From Persicaria tinctoria (taxonomy: Eukaryota > Streptophyta > Magnoliopsida > Caryophyllales > Polygonaceae): a stretch of DNA of 64,000 nucleotides. The position numbers were made by a program, and so were the translations under genes. Positions 10,133-23,700 of the stretch are shown here, piece by piece; position 1 is the stretch's first letter; each line of letters starts with the position of its first letter. The stretch is from NCBI GenBank assembly GCA_037127255.1, contig JBANSL010000004.1, positions 84,526,627 to 84,590,626 on the forward strand. Reading direction: 5' to 3'. The notes under the pieces are model-generated. The model had not been told where the DNA came from and ran no database searches. It saw nothing but the letters and a program-made list of their open reading frames with translations.

Positions 10133-12760
10133 ATGGGATCCATCACCCAATCCTTCTTGGAAAGGACCGAACGAGACAAACTCATCTTCTCCAATTTCGC
10201 CTTCCCCTCCATCTCCGACGACGAACACCTCCAACTCCAGGAGAACCCCTCATGCTTCGCCTCCATTCGTGCTCGCTTCGCCAATTCATGGGGCGGATTG
10301 CGAGATTTCGCCGTCAAAGCCATCAAGATGGGCCAATCGGACCCCCGCAAGGTCGTATTCGCCGCCAAACTCGGCCTCGCTTTGATGCTCATCTCCCTCC
10401 TGATCTTCCTCAAGGAGCCGTTCGAAGATGTCGGCCGCTATTCCGTCTGGGCGATCCTCACCGTCGTCGTCGTCTTCGAGTTTAGCATCGGTATTTGTCG
10501 CTTTTTCGCATCCTTATCTTTTCGTCATTGATTGGAAAGTTGTTGCTGTGCTTGCCCTGATTTCTGTTCCTTTATTGCTTTTTTATTTTGTTTTGTCTAG
10601 TTATGGAATTATCTGGATAATCATAATCTGATTAATTTGCTGAAGAATTACACTATTCGATTCATCAATTTGCAGTTATGGAGAAACTGAACACTTTCTA
10701 CTCGTGAAATTGGGGATGAGTAATGATAGGAGTTTGAACTGAACTCCTTAATTTTGTAAATTTCAGTCCCATGCTATGATTTTTATGGCTAAATTACCAA
10801 ATTGATGTGTTAAAAATACTCTTTGAGACATTAATTGAGCTTTGGCCACATTGTGCAAAGTGCAAACTAAAAACTGAAAACTCGAAGCTGAACCAAACAA
10901 ACCCTAACATGTCAAGTAGCTTAAAATGTAATTAAATAACCACTACATTGCCAATTTCCTCTGTTTTTTAATGTCTGTTATCTGTTTTGTGTTTGGAAAC
11001 TTAGGAGCAACCCTTAGCAAAGGGTTTAATCGCGGACTAGGGACGCTGTCCGCTGGAGGACTGGCTTTGGGCATGGCTTCCATCTCCACTCTTGCTGGAG
11101 ACTTGGAAGAACTTCTGCTTATTGTGAGCATTTTCATAATTGGTATGGCATTGTGTAAAGCTTATTCATCGAAGTCACTTCAATCCAATTGAATGTTTTT
11201 TAGTTACTTATCAATGATGTTGTTGCGGTGTTAGGTTTCGTGGCAACATATTTGAAACTATATCCGACATTCAAGCCTTATGAATATGGAGTCCGAGTCT
11301 TCTTGTTGACCTATTGCTTCATCATGGTGTCTGGATATAGAACAAGGGCGTTCGTCGATACAGCTGTTACTCGGTTTGTGCTCATTGCACTCGGTGGTGG
11401 TGTCAGCTTGGTGATAAACACATTCATTTACCCGATATGGGCGGGTGAAGACCTGCACAACTTGATTGTGAAGAACTTTGTGAACGTTGCTGATTCCTTG
11501 GAAGGTGGAATAACGTTTTCTGCTTCGACATCTTTACAGGAATCTTAGTTTACACTTCTATATTTTACAGGTTGTGTAAGCGGCTATCTGACCTGCATCG
11601 AGTATAAAAGGGTTCCTTCGAAAATACTTACTTTCGAAGCTGCTGATGATCCCCTTTACAGTGGCTACAGATCAGCTGTTGAGTCCAAAAGCCAAGAGGA
11701 GTCTCTGGTATTCTATCTGTCATAGCTCCACTAAGTAACAGCTGTGTTGCAGCCTCTGTCTGACTTTTATCGTAATGTAGGTTGGATTCGCGGTTTGGGA
11801 ACCTCCTCATGGTAGATATCGAATGCGGAATTATCCTTGGAGGAGCTACACCAAAGTGAGCGGTGCATTGAGGCATTGTGCATTCATGGTCATGGCTTTG
11901 CACGGATGCATACTTTCGGAGATACAGGTTAATTTTTCTATGTAGCTGTCATACTTTCTATCAACAAGATAAATTTAACCAATCAGTTGTCAGATATGTG
12001 TTTTCCTGGTGTACTTGCTACAAAGACATGATGCCATTAGGCTTAACACCCGATCTCATTGTCTAAAGCTGCTCGGTTTCTAATACGAAAGATGCTACAT
12101 TTGGTTGGTATGAGTTATGTTGCTGCATTTCTGAGATGTTTTTTGTGAACCTGTCATTAGGCACCTGCGGATAAGAGACAGGCTTTTCACGGTGAGCTTC
12201 AAAGGGTAGGCCAAGAAGGCGCGAATGTGCTACGCAAGCTAGGAAACAAACTGAAAGGCTTGGAGAAGTTGGGCTCAGCGAACATCCTGCGTGAAGTACA
12301 CGAGGCAGCAGCGCAGCTGCAGCAGAAGATTGATCGGAAATCATACCTGCTTGTGCGTTCAGAGAGCTGGGAAGTCGGGAGCCAGCAGCATAGGGACTCA
12401 GAATTGCTCGGCGCCATAGAAGATCTTGCTGTTGCTGATGCAAAGGCTACTCCAGAGCAGAAAACAGTGGCTGATTTTGGCGCTCTTACAAGACTACATA
12501 CCGCGAATATTTCATATCACGCGCCTATGCACTTAAATGAGGATGATCTAGGAGACAAGGACGAAGCATCAAAGGCTTATGAAAGCGCCAGCGCGTTGTC
12601 TTTAGCAACTTTTGCGTCCCTACTGATCGAGCTTGTAGCTCGCCTTCAGAATCTCGTGGACTCGTATGAACAACTGAGTGAGAAGGCGAAATTCAAGGAG
12701 CCCGGTGAACTAAACCAGGACACCGGATTCTTGGTTAGGTTAACAAGGTGGTGGTTATGA
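10133..12760 (+). CDS. Aluminum-activated malate transporter (ALMT) family anion channel, gene 1
   Basis: This is a membrane anion channel of the ALMT family, whose members move malate and other anions across the plasma or vacuolar membrane. Predicted exons are 10133-10490, 11005-11142, 11235-11504, 11571-11707, 11781-11927 and 12161-12760. They join in phase with GT-AG introns to 549 aa. The N-terminal half holds the hydrophobic helices, for example [20 protein letters not shown] (about 70-89) and [18 protein letters not shown] (about 103-120), then [19 protein letters not shown]. The family WEP motif is at 307-309 (WEPPHG). The C-terminal cytosolic half is about 200 aa and helical. Sequence style is closest to the vacuolar ALMT9/ALMT4-like group as I remember it; that placement is inference. 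A second ALMT lies 4.5 kb downstream. Confidence 0.93.
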
Positions 12761-15470
12761 GATTAGGCTTTGTAGCTAGATTGTTGGTGAGCATCTAAAG
12801 AGGCCTACGATACGGGGTAAGGTGTATGTCGACGAAGGTCGAGGATAGGAATTGAAGCAATGGTGGTAGAAGTTCATAGGATTAGATGGCTTATAGGGAG
12901 ATCTTGCAAGCTCCCATACAATGAATCAAACTTTCAAGTGATAAGTATCCCGGGATTAGGATTTAGAAAGACTAAACAAATGGGTAGCTTGAAGGGATTC
13001 GAATAGTAGTGTAATGGTCTGACTAAGTGACTAGGGTTCAACAATAACAACAATCGCAGTGTGTTCCACTACAAGCGGGGTCTGGGGGGTCAATTGTAGG
13101 CACCTTTTCTCCGACTAAATCGAGAGGGTGATTCCGAGAGGCCCATAATACCAATAAATAAAATACAATACAGTACAATGTGAATATAGATTGGAATAAA
13201 GTAAAAACAGAAATAAACAAAATAAATCAGATCGTCATACATCAAGCATTGCAAAGGCCAACCCAAAACAATACGACGTCTCGTAAAGCTAACCCTCCTC
13301 GATGCAAATAGCAGACTTCCATTGTATTGTATCGCAATTCGCAAGTCATCTCCTTGGTGAGCACCAAAACAACAAGGTTCTATCTAATTACCTAATTCTA
13401 GTTTATCCTCGGTCTGAGTAGGGGTTTTCTATGAAATTTATAAAAAATAAAAAATAAAAGCATTTAAGTTCCATGTTATGTTATGAGTAATAAAAAAAAG
13501 TTCGCTTTAACCTCATTAAGCTCAAATAACATTTCATCGGTTGAAGGTCGTGTGCATAGGTGGACGTGCTAATAACCTAGTACACGAATCGAGTGGGTTC
13601 CATTATAAAACCAATTAGCAATAATAAGAATAACTCACCGACTTATATATTAAGATTTATTGGATTCAACTTTTTATAAGGAACTCTATCAACTAACTCT
13701 CAACAAATTTGTTATTGGATTCAACTTTTGATAAGGAACTATATCAACTCTCAACAAAATCTAATTTGACCGAAATAAAGGTATACAATATTGCCATGAA
13801 AGTATCATGTAATGATATGGGCGAAAATTGCCCTTGAAAAAAGGAGCTTTGGTAATAGATATGATCGAATAATTCAAAATTATAATTGACTTTATGAAAT
13901 CAATTCCATCTTGAATTTTCGTATGAATAATTCTAGTTTTTTGGATTAAAAATAAGTAGTGATTTAGTGGAAGGGGAAATCAAGGTGGATAAGGTGTCTC
14001 TATTTTATTTTTTTTAAATCAGAAGGATAAGGTGTGTTTTATTTATTTCTTTTAAGTTTTACCACTTCCGCTTTGACTTAATAAATAAACTTAAAAATTA
14101 TGATGACGAAGTAAATTATAAACTCATAATTAAGTTGTGATTTAATTGCAATGTCCAAGGGGGATATATTGGACGGTGGTATTACCGTATTACCCAATAA
14201 TGTATGTAGATCAATTAATTTGTCCATCCCATGATTTGTTCAAAAACAAAAACAACTATAAATATAAATATATAATACTCAGTAATAAATAAATAAATAA
14301 ATAAGTGTAGGAAAAACAAATCAGGTGGTTTCAAATATTAACAAGTCAACTAATCTCAAAAAATACATTTCTTAAATCACAAAGCACTTAAGTACATACC
14401 GACAAAAACAACAACAACAAAGTGCATACCTAATTATATTATGTCAAATCTATATGCTATCTAATTAATTGTTTTTAATCACGTAATCTTATACTCGTAG
14501 TTGTTAATTCTTTAATGAGTACAGATGCAATCTTTTGTTGTAAATTTATATATATTATTTTTTTCCTTTCCATTATTTTTTGGGGCTCAGAAGGGTCAAT
14601 GGAATTGAATCACAATATTTATCAATGAGTCAAAGTTCATTAATTTATATTTTTGCTACATTTAAAGAATGGCTGGTTATAAAGGTGTTTTTTTTAATGA
14701 CGAGTAATCCACCTTTGGCGGTAAATCTCAAGCACATGATCCAGTTGACAAGAGTCACGTAGTGAATAGACCGGCTTATGCCGGCGGACTCGACCCACTG
14801 GTAGGAAGCAAGGTAAATCTAAAATCTTAAATTTTCACACAAGAAAAGAGATAGATGTAGGAATATACTAGATAGGAAGCCTAGGAATATAGTTTTGGTA
14901 TTAACGTGCTTTTGAGTCAAATCTTCATGTAATTTCGTATATAGTAAGTTTATGGCAGAATCTGAAACTCAAAAATGTGGAGACCGAACATTATTAGAAG
15001 AAAAAAATAATTTTATTTAGGGTTTAGAACTCGGGCAATCCAGTGTCACTCTCATGCTCATCGATTAATCAGATCAATCGAATTTACCATTCAGGAATTT
15101 ACATTAACTTTATTTAAATCACACCACCTAATCATCAATTTAATTCTACCTATTAAGACAAAATTTTCACAACCTTTCAGGTAGTCATCTCATTAATTCT
15201 TGAAAATTAACTTCCTTAATTTTTTTTTTTTTTGAGGTCAGGGTCACCTCTGACCAACAAAAGGGCTCCGTCACTTGTTATAAAGGCTTGAAAAAACTCA
15301 TATACCATATCAAGATACAAGTAGTTGTATATACTATATAGATACCACTTGCACCGGTTTGGTTGAGAATTTGGAAAGTTAAATGAGTTGAAATCAGCTT
15401 TAAATTACCACAATGATATTAATTTATTATCGTTCTGTTTTTTTCACACTACTGAGAGAATTAATTGATT
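12761..15470. other. Intergenic region between the two ALMT genes
   Basis: This stretch is AT-rich with no convincing gene. At 13030-13140 there is a segment that on the minus strand reads from GTCGGA to a (TTG)-type tail, ATTGTTGTTATTGTTG. That resembles the 3' end of a plant RTE-type LINE or dependent SINE. A related piece lies at 50590-50660. The rest shows only A/T tracts. Confidence 0.4.
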
Positions 15471-16897
15471 GGGTGTGATTGGATTCCAAATGTATTATCA
15501 TTATAATGCAACATGATAAGACGTTGTTTGATTAACAAAAAATTTAAGGTGTTTAAATTATGATATTTTTAGATTCCACGATATATTAATTAAAATACAA
15601 TTATTTTATCTCGATTTATGTAATTATTTGGTTAAATTACAATTTTACCTCGATTTTTATTTTTACAACCAAACGAACATATTAAATAGGGTTAATTGCG
15701 CTAAATATCCCGACCTTTATGGAAAGTTGCGTTTAATATCCCAACCTTGTAAAATTTCACGAAATATCCTGACCTTTGGTGTTAGTTGCGCTCTCTACCC
15801 TAGATAGATTTCTTAAATTAAAAAATTACATAAATAATAGAAAAATTACACAAAATCACCCGTATTCATAAAATATTTTCAATAAACCCCTAATATATTT
15901 AAAATCCCCCCCCCCAAAAAAAAACCAAAAATCACCCCCCCCCCCAAAAAAAAAACCAAAAATCATTTCTAATAGATAACATCTACTCCCATAATTATTA
16001 TAATTATTGAAAATAATTAATTTTATTATTTTTCTTCATAATATGTGTTATAAAAAAATCTATGTTTATATATACCGATCTATAAATGTGGATTTGTACA
16101 TATATTCTCTATATTATATATATATACATATATATATTCTTTTTTGTCCATATTATTTTATATACACTAAAACTAATACATAACATCTTATGTGGAATTT
16201 TGCGATTGAATCTTAAGAAAATATTGCTCATCTAAATTCCACAGCATTAAAAAAGGATTCTATAAAAAATGCTAACTATACATATATGGAATATAACACT
16301 TTTAAAAAATAAAATAAAATATTTTTTTAAAAAGAAATAGTAAAATACGGAGTATATGATAACTATTTATAATTAATAAAGATATGATATACATATATTA
16401 AAAATAGGAAAATTGGGTATATACTCATGGAAACTTGATTAATTGGGCATATAATATGGTACTTACATATTAATCTTACATAAATTATAACTATGGCTTT
16501 ATAAAATAAATTTTTAAGGAATATAAAATATAACAAGAAACAAGTTTATTTTTAAATAATCGATCTTATTTTAATTTTTTAGAGCACGCATTTTTATATG
16601 TTTGGTATAAATTTTCTTTTTATTTTGATTAAAATAGGGATTATTGAATTTTTTATATAAATATGGGTGCTTTTGCGTAATTTTTCCATTATTTGTGTAA
16701 TTTTTTAATTTAAGAAATCTATCTAGGGTAGAGAGCGCAACTAACATCAAAGGTCGGGATATTTCGTGAAATCTTACAAGGTCGGGATATTAAGCACAAC
16801 TATCCACAAAGATCAGGATATTTAGCACAATTAACCCTATAAAATAAGGTAAAATAATTACATTATAATGAAAATGCAATGGAATCCAAACACACCC
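15471..16897. mobile_element. Harbinger-like MITE interrupted by a Mutator-like element
   Basis: The outer ends are GGGTGTGATTGGATTCCA (left, 15471) and its near inverse TGGAATCCAAACACACCC (right, ending 16897). They are flanked by the 3-bp repeat ATT on both sides. The same terminal sequence occurs in the intact copy at 56173-56497. About 280 bp belong to this element; the remainder is the inserted element at 15689-16837. Confidence 0.7.
15689..16837. mobile_element. Non-autonomous Mutator-like element (TIR-MULE) nested in MITE
   Basis: Long terminal inverted repeats of nearly 200 bp start GGGTTAATTGCGCTAAATAT on the left and end with the near complement on the right. They share internal words such as CTACCCTAGATAGATTTC. 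Flanks are TATTAAATA (15680-15688) and TATAAAATA (16838-16846), a 9-bp duplication with one mismatch, the Mutator length. The interior is AT-rich, carries poly-C/poly-A tracts near 15908-15960, and encodes nothing recognisable. Confidence 0.75.
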
Positions 16898-17143
16898 ATT
16901 TACTACTACCAATCCAAATGTCTCCTAAATACCAAATAAATAAATATTAAACCCAACAACTATTTACACATACAAAAGCCAATAAGCTTGGCCATCTATT
17001 CACATCCACCTCATCAGTCGTCACCACACCCAAATAAAAAAAAAAGTAAAAAGAATACAAATTCTTCGCAAGTACCAAGTACGTGACCCTCACGATAACG
17101 AACCGGTTTTCCGAAAAATAAAATACCGAACCGGTCTCCTCGT

Positions 17144-17198
17144 TATATATTTCCCGCCTCCCTCCTCTTGTATCTCTCTCTCTCTCTCTCTCTCTCTC
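17144..17198 (+). promoter_or_regulatory. Putative TATA box and CT-rich leader of ALMT gene 2
   Basis: TATATAT at 17144-17150 lies about 115 bp before the start codon. A (CT)n tract follows at 17173-17198. This TATA plus pyrimidine-patch arrangement is common in plant core promoters. No transcript evidence is available here. Confidence 0.45.
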
Positions 17199-17264
17199 CA
17201 ACTCCACCCGTTCTGGAAATCTCTCCGCTCGATTTCCTCAGCTGCTTAACAATTTCTATCGTCC

Positions 17265-19481
17265 ATGGCTGGCGAGAGGCTGATCTCCTCCACCTGGTAC
17301 TCCGAGATAGGTCTTCCGAGCCCCAGTGAAGACCCCGGCTGCGGCTTCTCCACTCGAAATCTCCGCCGAAAAGCGTCGTATTCGTGGACTAGGTTGATTG
17401 AATTCGGGGAAAATTTGGTGCAGATGGGGAAACTCGATCCCCGTAAGGTCGCGTTTGCCGCTAAATTGGCCATCGCATTGATGATTGTCTCGGTTCTCGT
17501 CGTCACCAAACTTCCTTTTGAAGAGATCGGATTCTACTCCGTTTGGGCTCTGCTTACCGTCGTCGCCGTGTTCGAATTCAGTGTAGGTATTGTGAATTTT
17601 AGGGTTGAATTGGTACTGGTATGAATGAATTGATTACTGTTAGATCATGAATTTTCCTCTATTGGCTTAATTTCCGGAGATCTGCTTCTTGGCGTGACAT
17701 CACTGTGCCCTAAATTCTTGCTTAAACTGCTCTTTTCTTCTTCGGAATTTTATTGATTTCTGCAATTTGTTGATTTTTTGTTGAAGAAAGATAGTATTCA
17801 TTTGAGGTAGAGTGTTAATTTGTAGCATCTCTGCTTCGAATCTTCTATGCGTGTTGAGAATTGTTGTTCTATATGACTATATCCATTCCTGTATTATCAT
17901 CGGATTTTCCATGTTTCGTGTTCATCTATTAATCAATGCAGTTTTTGTTCCCAAAATAGTCACTTATCCCTGCATAGTAGTCAAGTAGTCATCAATTTGT
18001 ACATTATTGTCTGTAGGAGAGACTCTACACAAAGGATTCCATTGCGTAGTAGCAGCATTGTTTGCTAGAGGGATCGGATTATCCATGGCTGCGCTGTGTA
18101 GTCTAGCCGGAGGATGGGAAAAGGTCGCTGCTGCCATTGCGATCACGATAGCAGGTGCCAACTTCGATCTACATGAATACTATGTCAGATTGTCAATTGA
18201 TCTTTACTTTGTCATTAACTTTTATTTTTTCTATATGGTGATAGGATTTTATGTAGTATACTTGAAGCTTTACCCGTCGATGAAGCCTTACACACACGGG
18301 TTCCAGGTGTTCTTACTGGTGTATTGCACCACCGTTGTGTATGGATACGAATCCGGTGAAACCGTCCATATAGCTTTCAATGTGTCTCTAGTTATGGCAT
18401 TGAGCGCTGGCATTTGTTTGGCGGTTAATGCCTGCATTTTCCCTGCTTGGGCTGGTGATTCTCTGCGCAAATTGGCGGTGAAGAACCTCATCAACATTGC
18501 AGATTCCTTGGAAGGTTTACTGATCATATGCCATCTCTGATCCCCTTTCCCCAATTTCAAGATCTTGACATGAATAATTGATGCTTACAGGCTTAATATG
18601 CAGGTTGTGTTGAAGGGTACCTGAACCATGAAGGATACGAAAGTATTCCTGTGGAGGTTCTCTCTTACCAAAATATGGATGATCCACTTTACAGTAGCTA
18701 CAAATCAGTACTAGAATCTACCAACCAAGAAGATAGTTTGGTAATTTAGCAGTTCTGATTTCGATAGCGTTTCTGCTTTGCTATTGTGTGCATTATTTGA
18801 CATTGATTGTTGCATAAATACGAGCAGGTAAGCGACGCTATCTGGGAACCATCATTCTTCCGTTACAGAACGCTGAAGTACCCTTGGAAGAGTTATGCTA
18901 GATTAAGTGGTGCACTGAGGCATTGCGCTCTTATGGTTATGTCTTTGCACGGATGCGTTCTATCAGATATTCAGGTTTGAATCCTCTGTGTAGTTACTTC
19001 TAGACATCCTAATCAAGCAAGCAAGAACTAAGGCTTGTTACTCTGTGCTTATCAGGCTTCATCTATGATAAAACATAAGTTCTCTGAAGATCTTCGAAGG
19101 GTAAGTAGCGAAGCTGCTAAAGTGTTACGTGAGGTTGCTAACAAAATGGAAAGAAGGGAGAAGCTGGAGTCAATAGAGATTCTACACGAAGCAATGATAG
19201 CCGCGGAGATGCTACACTTCAAAGTCAATCAGGGGTCTGATTTGCTTGTCAGCGCAACACAGACCCGAAACATGTTCGCCATGGGAGACGACAGATCGGA
19301 CCTCACATCCTTGGGTGCATTCTCATTCCTTCTGGTAGAGTTCATCATGAGACTCGGATTCCTTGTGGACTCTTTCCACGATCTAAGCGAGGAAGCAAAC
19401 TACAACGATCCAAATGACTCATCCTCGGACGTTGAATCAAACAGAACTCTTGGTAAATCACGCAGGTTTTTGTGCTTCTAA
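17265..19481 (+). CDS. Aluminum-activated malate transporter (ALMT) family anion channel, gene 2
   Basis: This is a second ALMT-family anion channel. Predicted exons are 17265-17586, 18017-18154, 18245-18514, 18604-18740, 18828-18974 and 19056-19481, giving 479 aa. Exons 2 to 5 have exactly the same lengths (138, 270, 137, 147 nt) and phases as in gene 1, so the two are duplicates. [19 protein letters not shown] and [19 protein letters not shown] mark the first helices. WEP is at 295-297, and the conserved [14 protein letters not shown] closes exon 5. Exon 2 has diverged: [19 protein letters not shown] replaces the family's usual [19 protein letters not shown]. The C-terminal exon is 142 codons against 200 in gene 1. 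The protein is probably functional but of a different subgroup; substrate and membrane cannot be told from sequence. Confidence 0.9.
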
Positions 19482-20708
19482 GCAATGCACCATTCTTTTT
19501 GACCCATTTTTCAGAGGATACCAGGGGTTGAGAAGAAGGTGAGCTCCTCGGGCCTGTAGAGCCGATTGAAGAGAGGTTGTCATAGTCTAGCAACATGGGT
19601 TTCGTAATCTAGATACTTGATCAGATTGAAATCTGCTGAGTTGGGGCAAAGATTGAGAGTTGGGAATTTTTTTTTTTAATTCTGTGTGAGATATTGTTTA
19701 GCAGAACTAACTTTCCAAGTGAGAAAATAAGGCTGAGAAGCTGCAGACCTATGAATGATGAGATTACAGTAATACAGTTCTCATGAATTGTAAAGTGAAA
19801 AAAGAAAGAGTATAGTGCAAACTCTCCTTCATTTTGTGAGCACAAAAAATCTTGTAAAATTTGCCTGGATGTGAAAAATGTACACTGTTTCATTTGTAAA
19901 GAGCTGTTATCAACCTATTCAGTAGAGACTCTCTTATTTGATAACACCCTGTAGGCTGTAGGTATGGATGTGTCATCTTGAGATAAAAATCATTTATTTT
20001 CTCATCAATAGCCATTTTGTGATAAAATTAATCTAATTAAATACTGTATTAACTAGTACAGTCCCCCGTGCCATTGCACGGTTTTTTAAATAAAATTATA
20101 TATATGTAACTTAAAAAACTCGTGTAACACTAACACACATATACTGTACTACTTTTCATTACAAATGGCTACCGATGATGGTATTTATTACATATAATAT
20201 ATATGTACATGTAATCAATGTTTTCTATGTAATGTCCCATAATGAAAAAAAAATGTCAGTCAGCTGAATCTAACATTCAGATTTCAGATCAGTCAATAAA
20301 AACATGGTAATGACTCAGGAGCTTCAGCAAAAATGCAAAAATCACCAGTCCAGCTCTCTGCATAATCCAAAAGAATCATTGAATAAGACAGACATTATAA
20401 ACATCTAATACGGAGTATAAATTTTATTTGTATGACAAAAGATGTGTGTCGAGTTAATGTTAATTTGCCTTCAAGTCTAAATTTGCCAACCCTAAACCTA
20501 ATATTCGTCAAGTTATTAACCTGAATTTTATTACTCCTAAATCAAGGTCATTTTGAGTTTGTTATTTTCAGTCCCAAGTGTTTGACAGAGTTTAGGTCTT
20601 CTACAGATTGGATGCTTGAAAGTTCAGGCTCAGGTTATTAACAGCAAGAATTTGAGGCAAAAATGGAATCGACACTCGACAGGGAACTTACAGTCGAGAG
20701 TCCTGGCG
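19482..20708. other. Convergent intergenic region between ALMT gene 2 and the protease gene
   Basis: Both flanking genes end here, so both 3' untranslated regions should lie in this stretch. It contains A/T tracts and, at 20053, a Helitron 3' terminus on the minus strand. No gene was recognised. Confidence 0.5.
20053..20600 (-). mobile_element. Helitron 3' terminus (partial element)
   Basis: Read on the minus strand, the sequence ends with a hairpin (CCGTGC, loop, GCACGG), then a short spacer, then CTAG followed by T. This is the 3' end of a plant Helitron inserted at an AT site. The 5' end of the element was not located, so the right limit is a guess. Confidence 0.45.
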
Positions 20709-23700
20709 TCAAATGGAAAGGTCCATTCCAGCGACGAAGGGCAGATTCTTAAATCTTCTGGGGTTCTTGCAATTGGAATCTGTCCATCCAATTTTTAGGT
20801 TCTCGTTGTCATAAACCACTAATTTTCCTCGGAATGAAACATCTGCAAAACCGCAAATCTATCAGTGACAGCCCAATCTTCAGCAATGTAATGACAATAC
20901 AGTCTGAAAAAATTATTTTTAGTCCTAGATGATATCTAAAGCCATGGAACAGTAACATAAAGGACTGGCGCTGCATTTCACCACCTAACAAAATAGACAA
21001 TGATACAGCTTTCTGAAACACTCCATGAGCCGACGAAAATCAGTAATTGGAAGGTCAGATATATAAACCATGTGGCCATATTTCACATAGAAAAAATGGA
21101 AGTATTACTAAATAAGGTCTAGAAAAAAATCATGGCCTGCCTACCTCCAAGAATGATTGTAGATCCGTCATGGACATCACTTCCATCCAGGATGCCCAAA
21201 CACACATTTCCCTTGTTCTGCAATCCATTAAAAATTGCATCAGTTTTCTCAATACGGAAATTGGGGCCATAAAATCAGAGATCTACAAAACTCCGTACCA
21301 AGTATATAATGGAAATTATGTGCAGAATATAAGGATAGAAGTGACATACATTTGTAACCAAGTAACTTTCCGGAGGTATTTGGAACTTTGTTGATACAAA
21401 GAACCATTTGCTCCCAAAATGGATGGTCAGCGGTTTGAAAAAGTGCTTGACATCATCAACAGACCTACAAATTGAAGGTGTTACTTCCTGTGTAATTTTA
21501 GTGAAGGCCATTCACAATAATGAGCAAAACAAGCAAAACTGTTGTCAAAAAAAGACAAATCAGCACCCAAATGCTATCCGAATGGCTGCATATGTATGGC
21601 TAGCTCGTAAACTCTAAAGCTTGTGGCAAATATTTAGACAGTACATCAAAAAATATCTTCCCAAAAGCCATTACTCGCCCTGAGATATAGGGGTTCAATG
21701 CAGACAATATAAACTATGCCTTAACACAAGGGTTTAACAATGATTATCTCCATTTTGCAAGTATGAGTACTGTTAAGAAGGCTGTACTATCCTAGTATCA
21801 TCTCAAAGAGTTGAATGGTGACAGGTCAATGAAGAATGCAGAGCTCAAAGCAACACACGATGTGTAGGACTCAATATACCTGATTGGTGATTCAGCTCGC
21901 CAGCACAGTGGTAATGTATCATCTGATGCATCACGGGTAAGTTTCCCCTCCAACATATATTCAACCTACATTAAAGAATACTTGATGAGCATTGATTCTT
22001 AATAAGAAGACGCCAAACTTTATGGGTGACACATGAATCATAAGAAAATGATACATACAGAGAGAACAAGGTCAGCATAGGCTCGCTTTGGGAAGTACGT
22101 GTATGAACTGCCACTATCAAATACTACTCGTCCCACAGCATCACCTGACTGAGCTAAGCTAATTTTCTTGCCTCCATAACTTATTCTTGCAATCTCTGCC
22201 TCATAGAAGTTCCTGTAGGAGATAAGAAAGTAAAATGAAGCCTAGGCTGCAAAAGTGCTCTACAATCATGACTGCTGAAAGTCTCATTATATAAACATGT
22301 TTAGAGATAAATACGCTCTAATATCATACAAGATGGGAAACACACTGCATATGAACAAGAAAAGGCTAAATGTTTGGATGCTAAAGTTTGCTGACACATG
22401 TGGATCAGAAGTAAAATTGTTCATTCAGCTTTCACATGTTTATCTGGCAAAATCGACTGATCAGGTACACTTTTGAAAGTATAAGTAGCATTTAATAATT
22501 CCATTAAAGACGGAATGAGTTCCAATAGGCATTAAAATTTATCTTAGCTGAAGGAGGAGGAAAAGGAAAGATATTAAAGGCTCTTGGAACTGCATGACAT
22601 GAAATTTCATGGAACTGCATGACATGAAATTTCACTAGCTGCAAAAATACTAACCAATTTTCAGTTGAAATATAAGAATTTCTATTCACAGTGAAATATA
22701 GCCATTGAATTAAAGATTTACAACCAGCAGCTCAGGAGTCAGGACCGAATTTGAAGAATTTTTTTTTCTAAATGGGAGTGATGCTAAAAGAAAAGGATAA
22801 CAACCTCCTTCAAAATATGTGGTAGAAAAAATATATGCAATCAACATCTGGTCACTTACACAGAAAGATGATTAGCCATGGGAACCCACGCCATATTCCA
22901 ATATGGTACAACTTCATCACCTATGAAAGCATAGCCTCCACCAGCTATATCAGCTGTGAGACAATGACCAAAGACATTTTTCACAATCCCCCGACTAGCA
23001 AGCTGAGCAGGTAAACTGACTTCAGACCGGCTAAGACCAAGAATCCCATCAGTCTTGACCAAGGAGTTCAAAAGTGATCCTCGTTGATCATATGCACACC
23101 TCGTGATTTAAAAAAAAAACCTCAAAATCAGCACTTTGGAATGTAGTATGGGCATGTAAAAGAAGAAAATGAAAACATTTAAAAAAATATACATATACTA
23201 GGGATATCCTTACCCAAAAACAATATTCGGTTTGGTGAGAGAACCATTAGAACCCATTAAATTAAGGTCATCCCTGACAAGAATGCCCATTGAAGAGCTA
23301 TGATCTGCATATTCTACCTCATAGTCACACTGTGTACAGGCGCCAGTGCCACAATGCACACTCTTCAGGTTTTTCTGTACCTCCAAACACAATGAATCTT
23401 TGGAAGGAACTATCTTGCCCCTTGCTGGTTTGTACAGTGAATTAGGTCCCTACACAAACCAAAATACATTGATAAATAAGATAGTTTTGCTATATCGATC
23501 TGGAAAGAAAGTAGAAACTAACCATCATGTCACAATTCGACACACTTTTTGTGCTCAATCATGGTGTAGAAAAAAGAGAAAAATCTGCCTTTACAAGTGT
23601 CTATTAATCTATGTAAGACACTAATTTTCATCACTCTTCTCCCTTTAAATAACAGATGTGGTAAAAATCTCCCCCCCCCCCCCCCCCGAAACTGTACCCC

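Noticed and set aside
23670..23690. Poly-C run in protease intron 2
   Set aside because: It is a simple homopolymer with no further structure, likely slippage or an assembly artefact.
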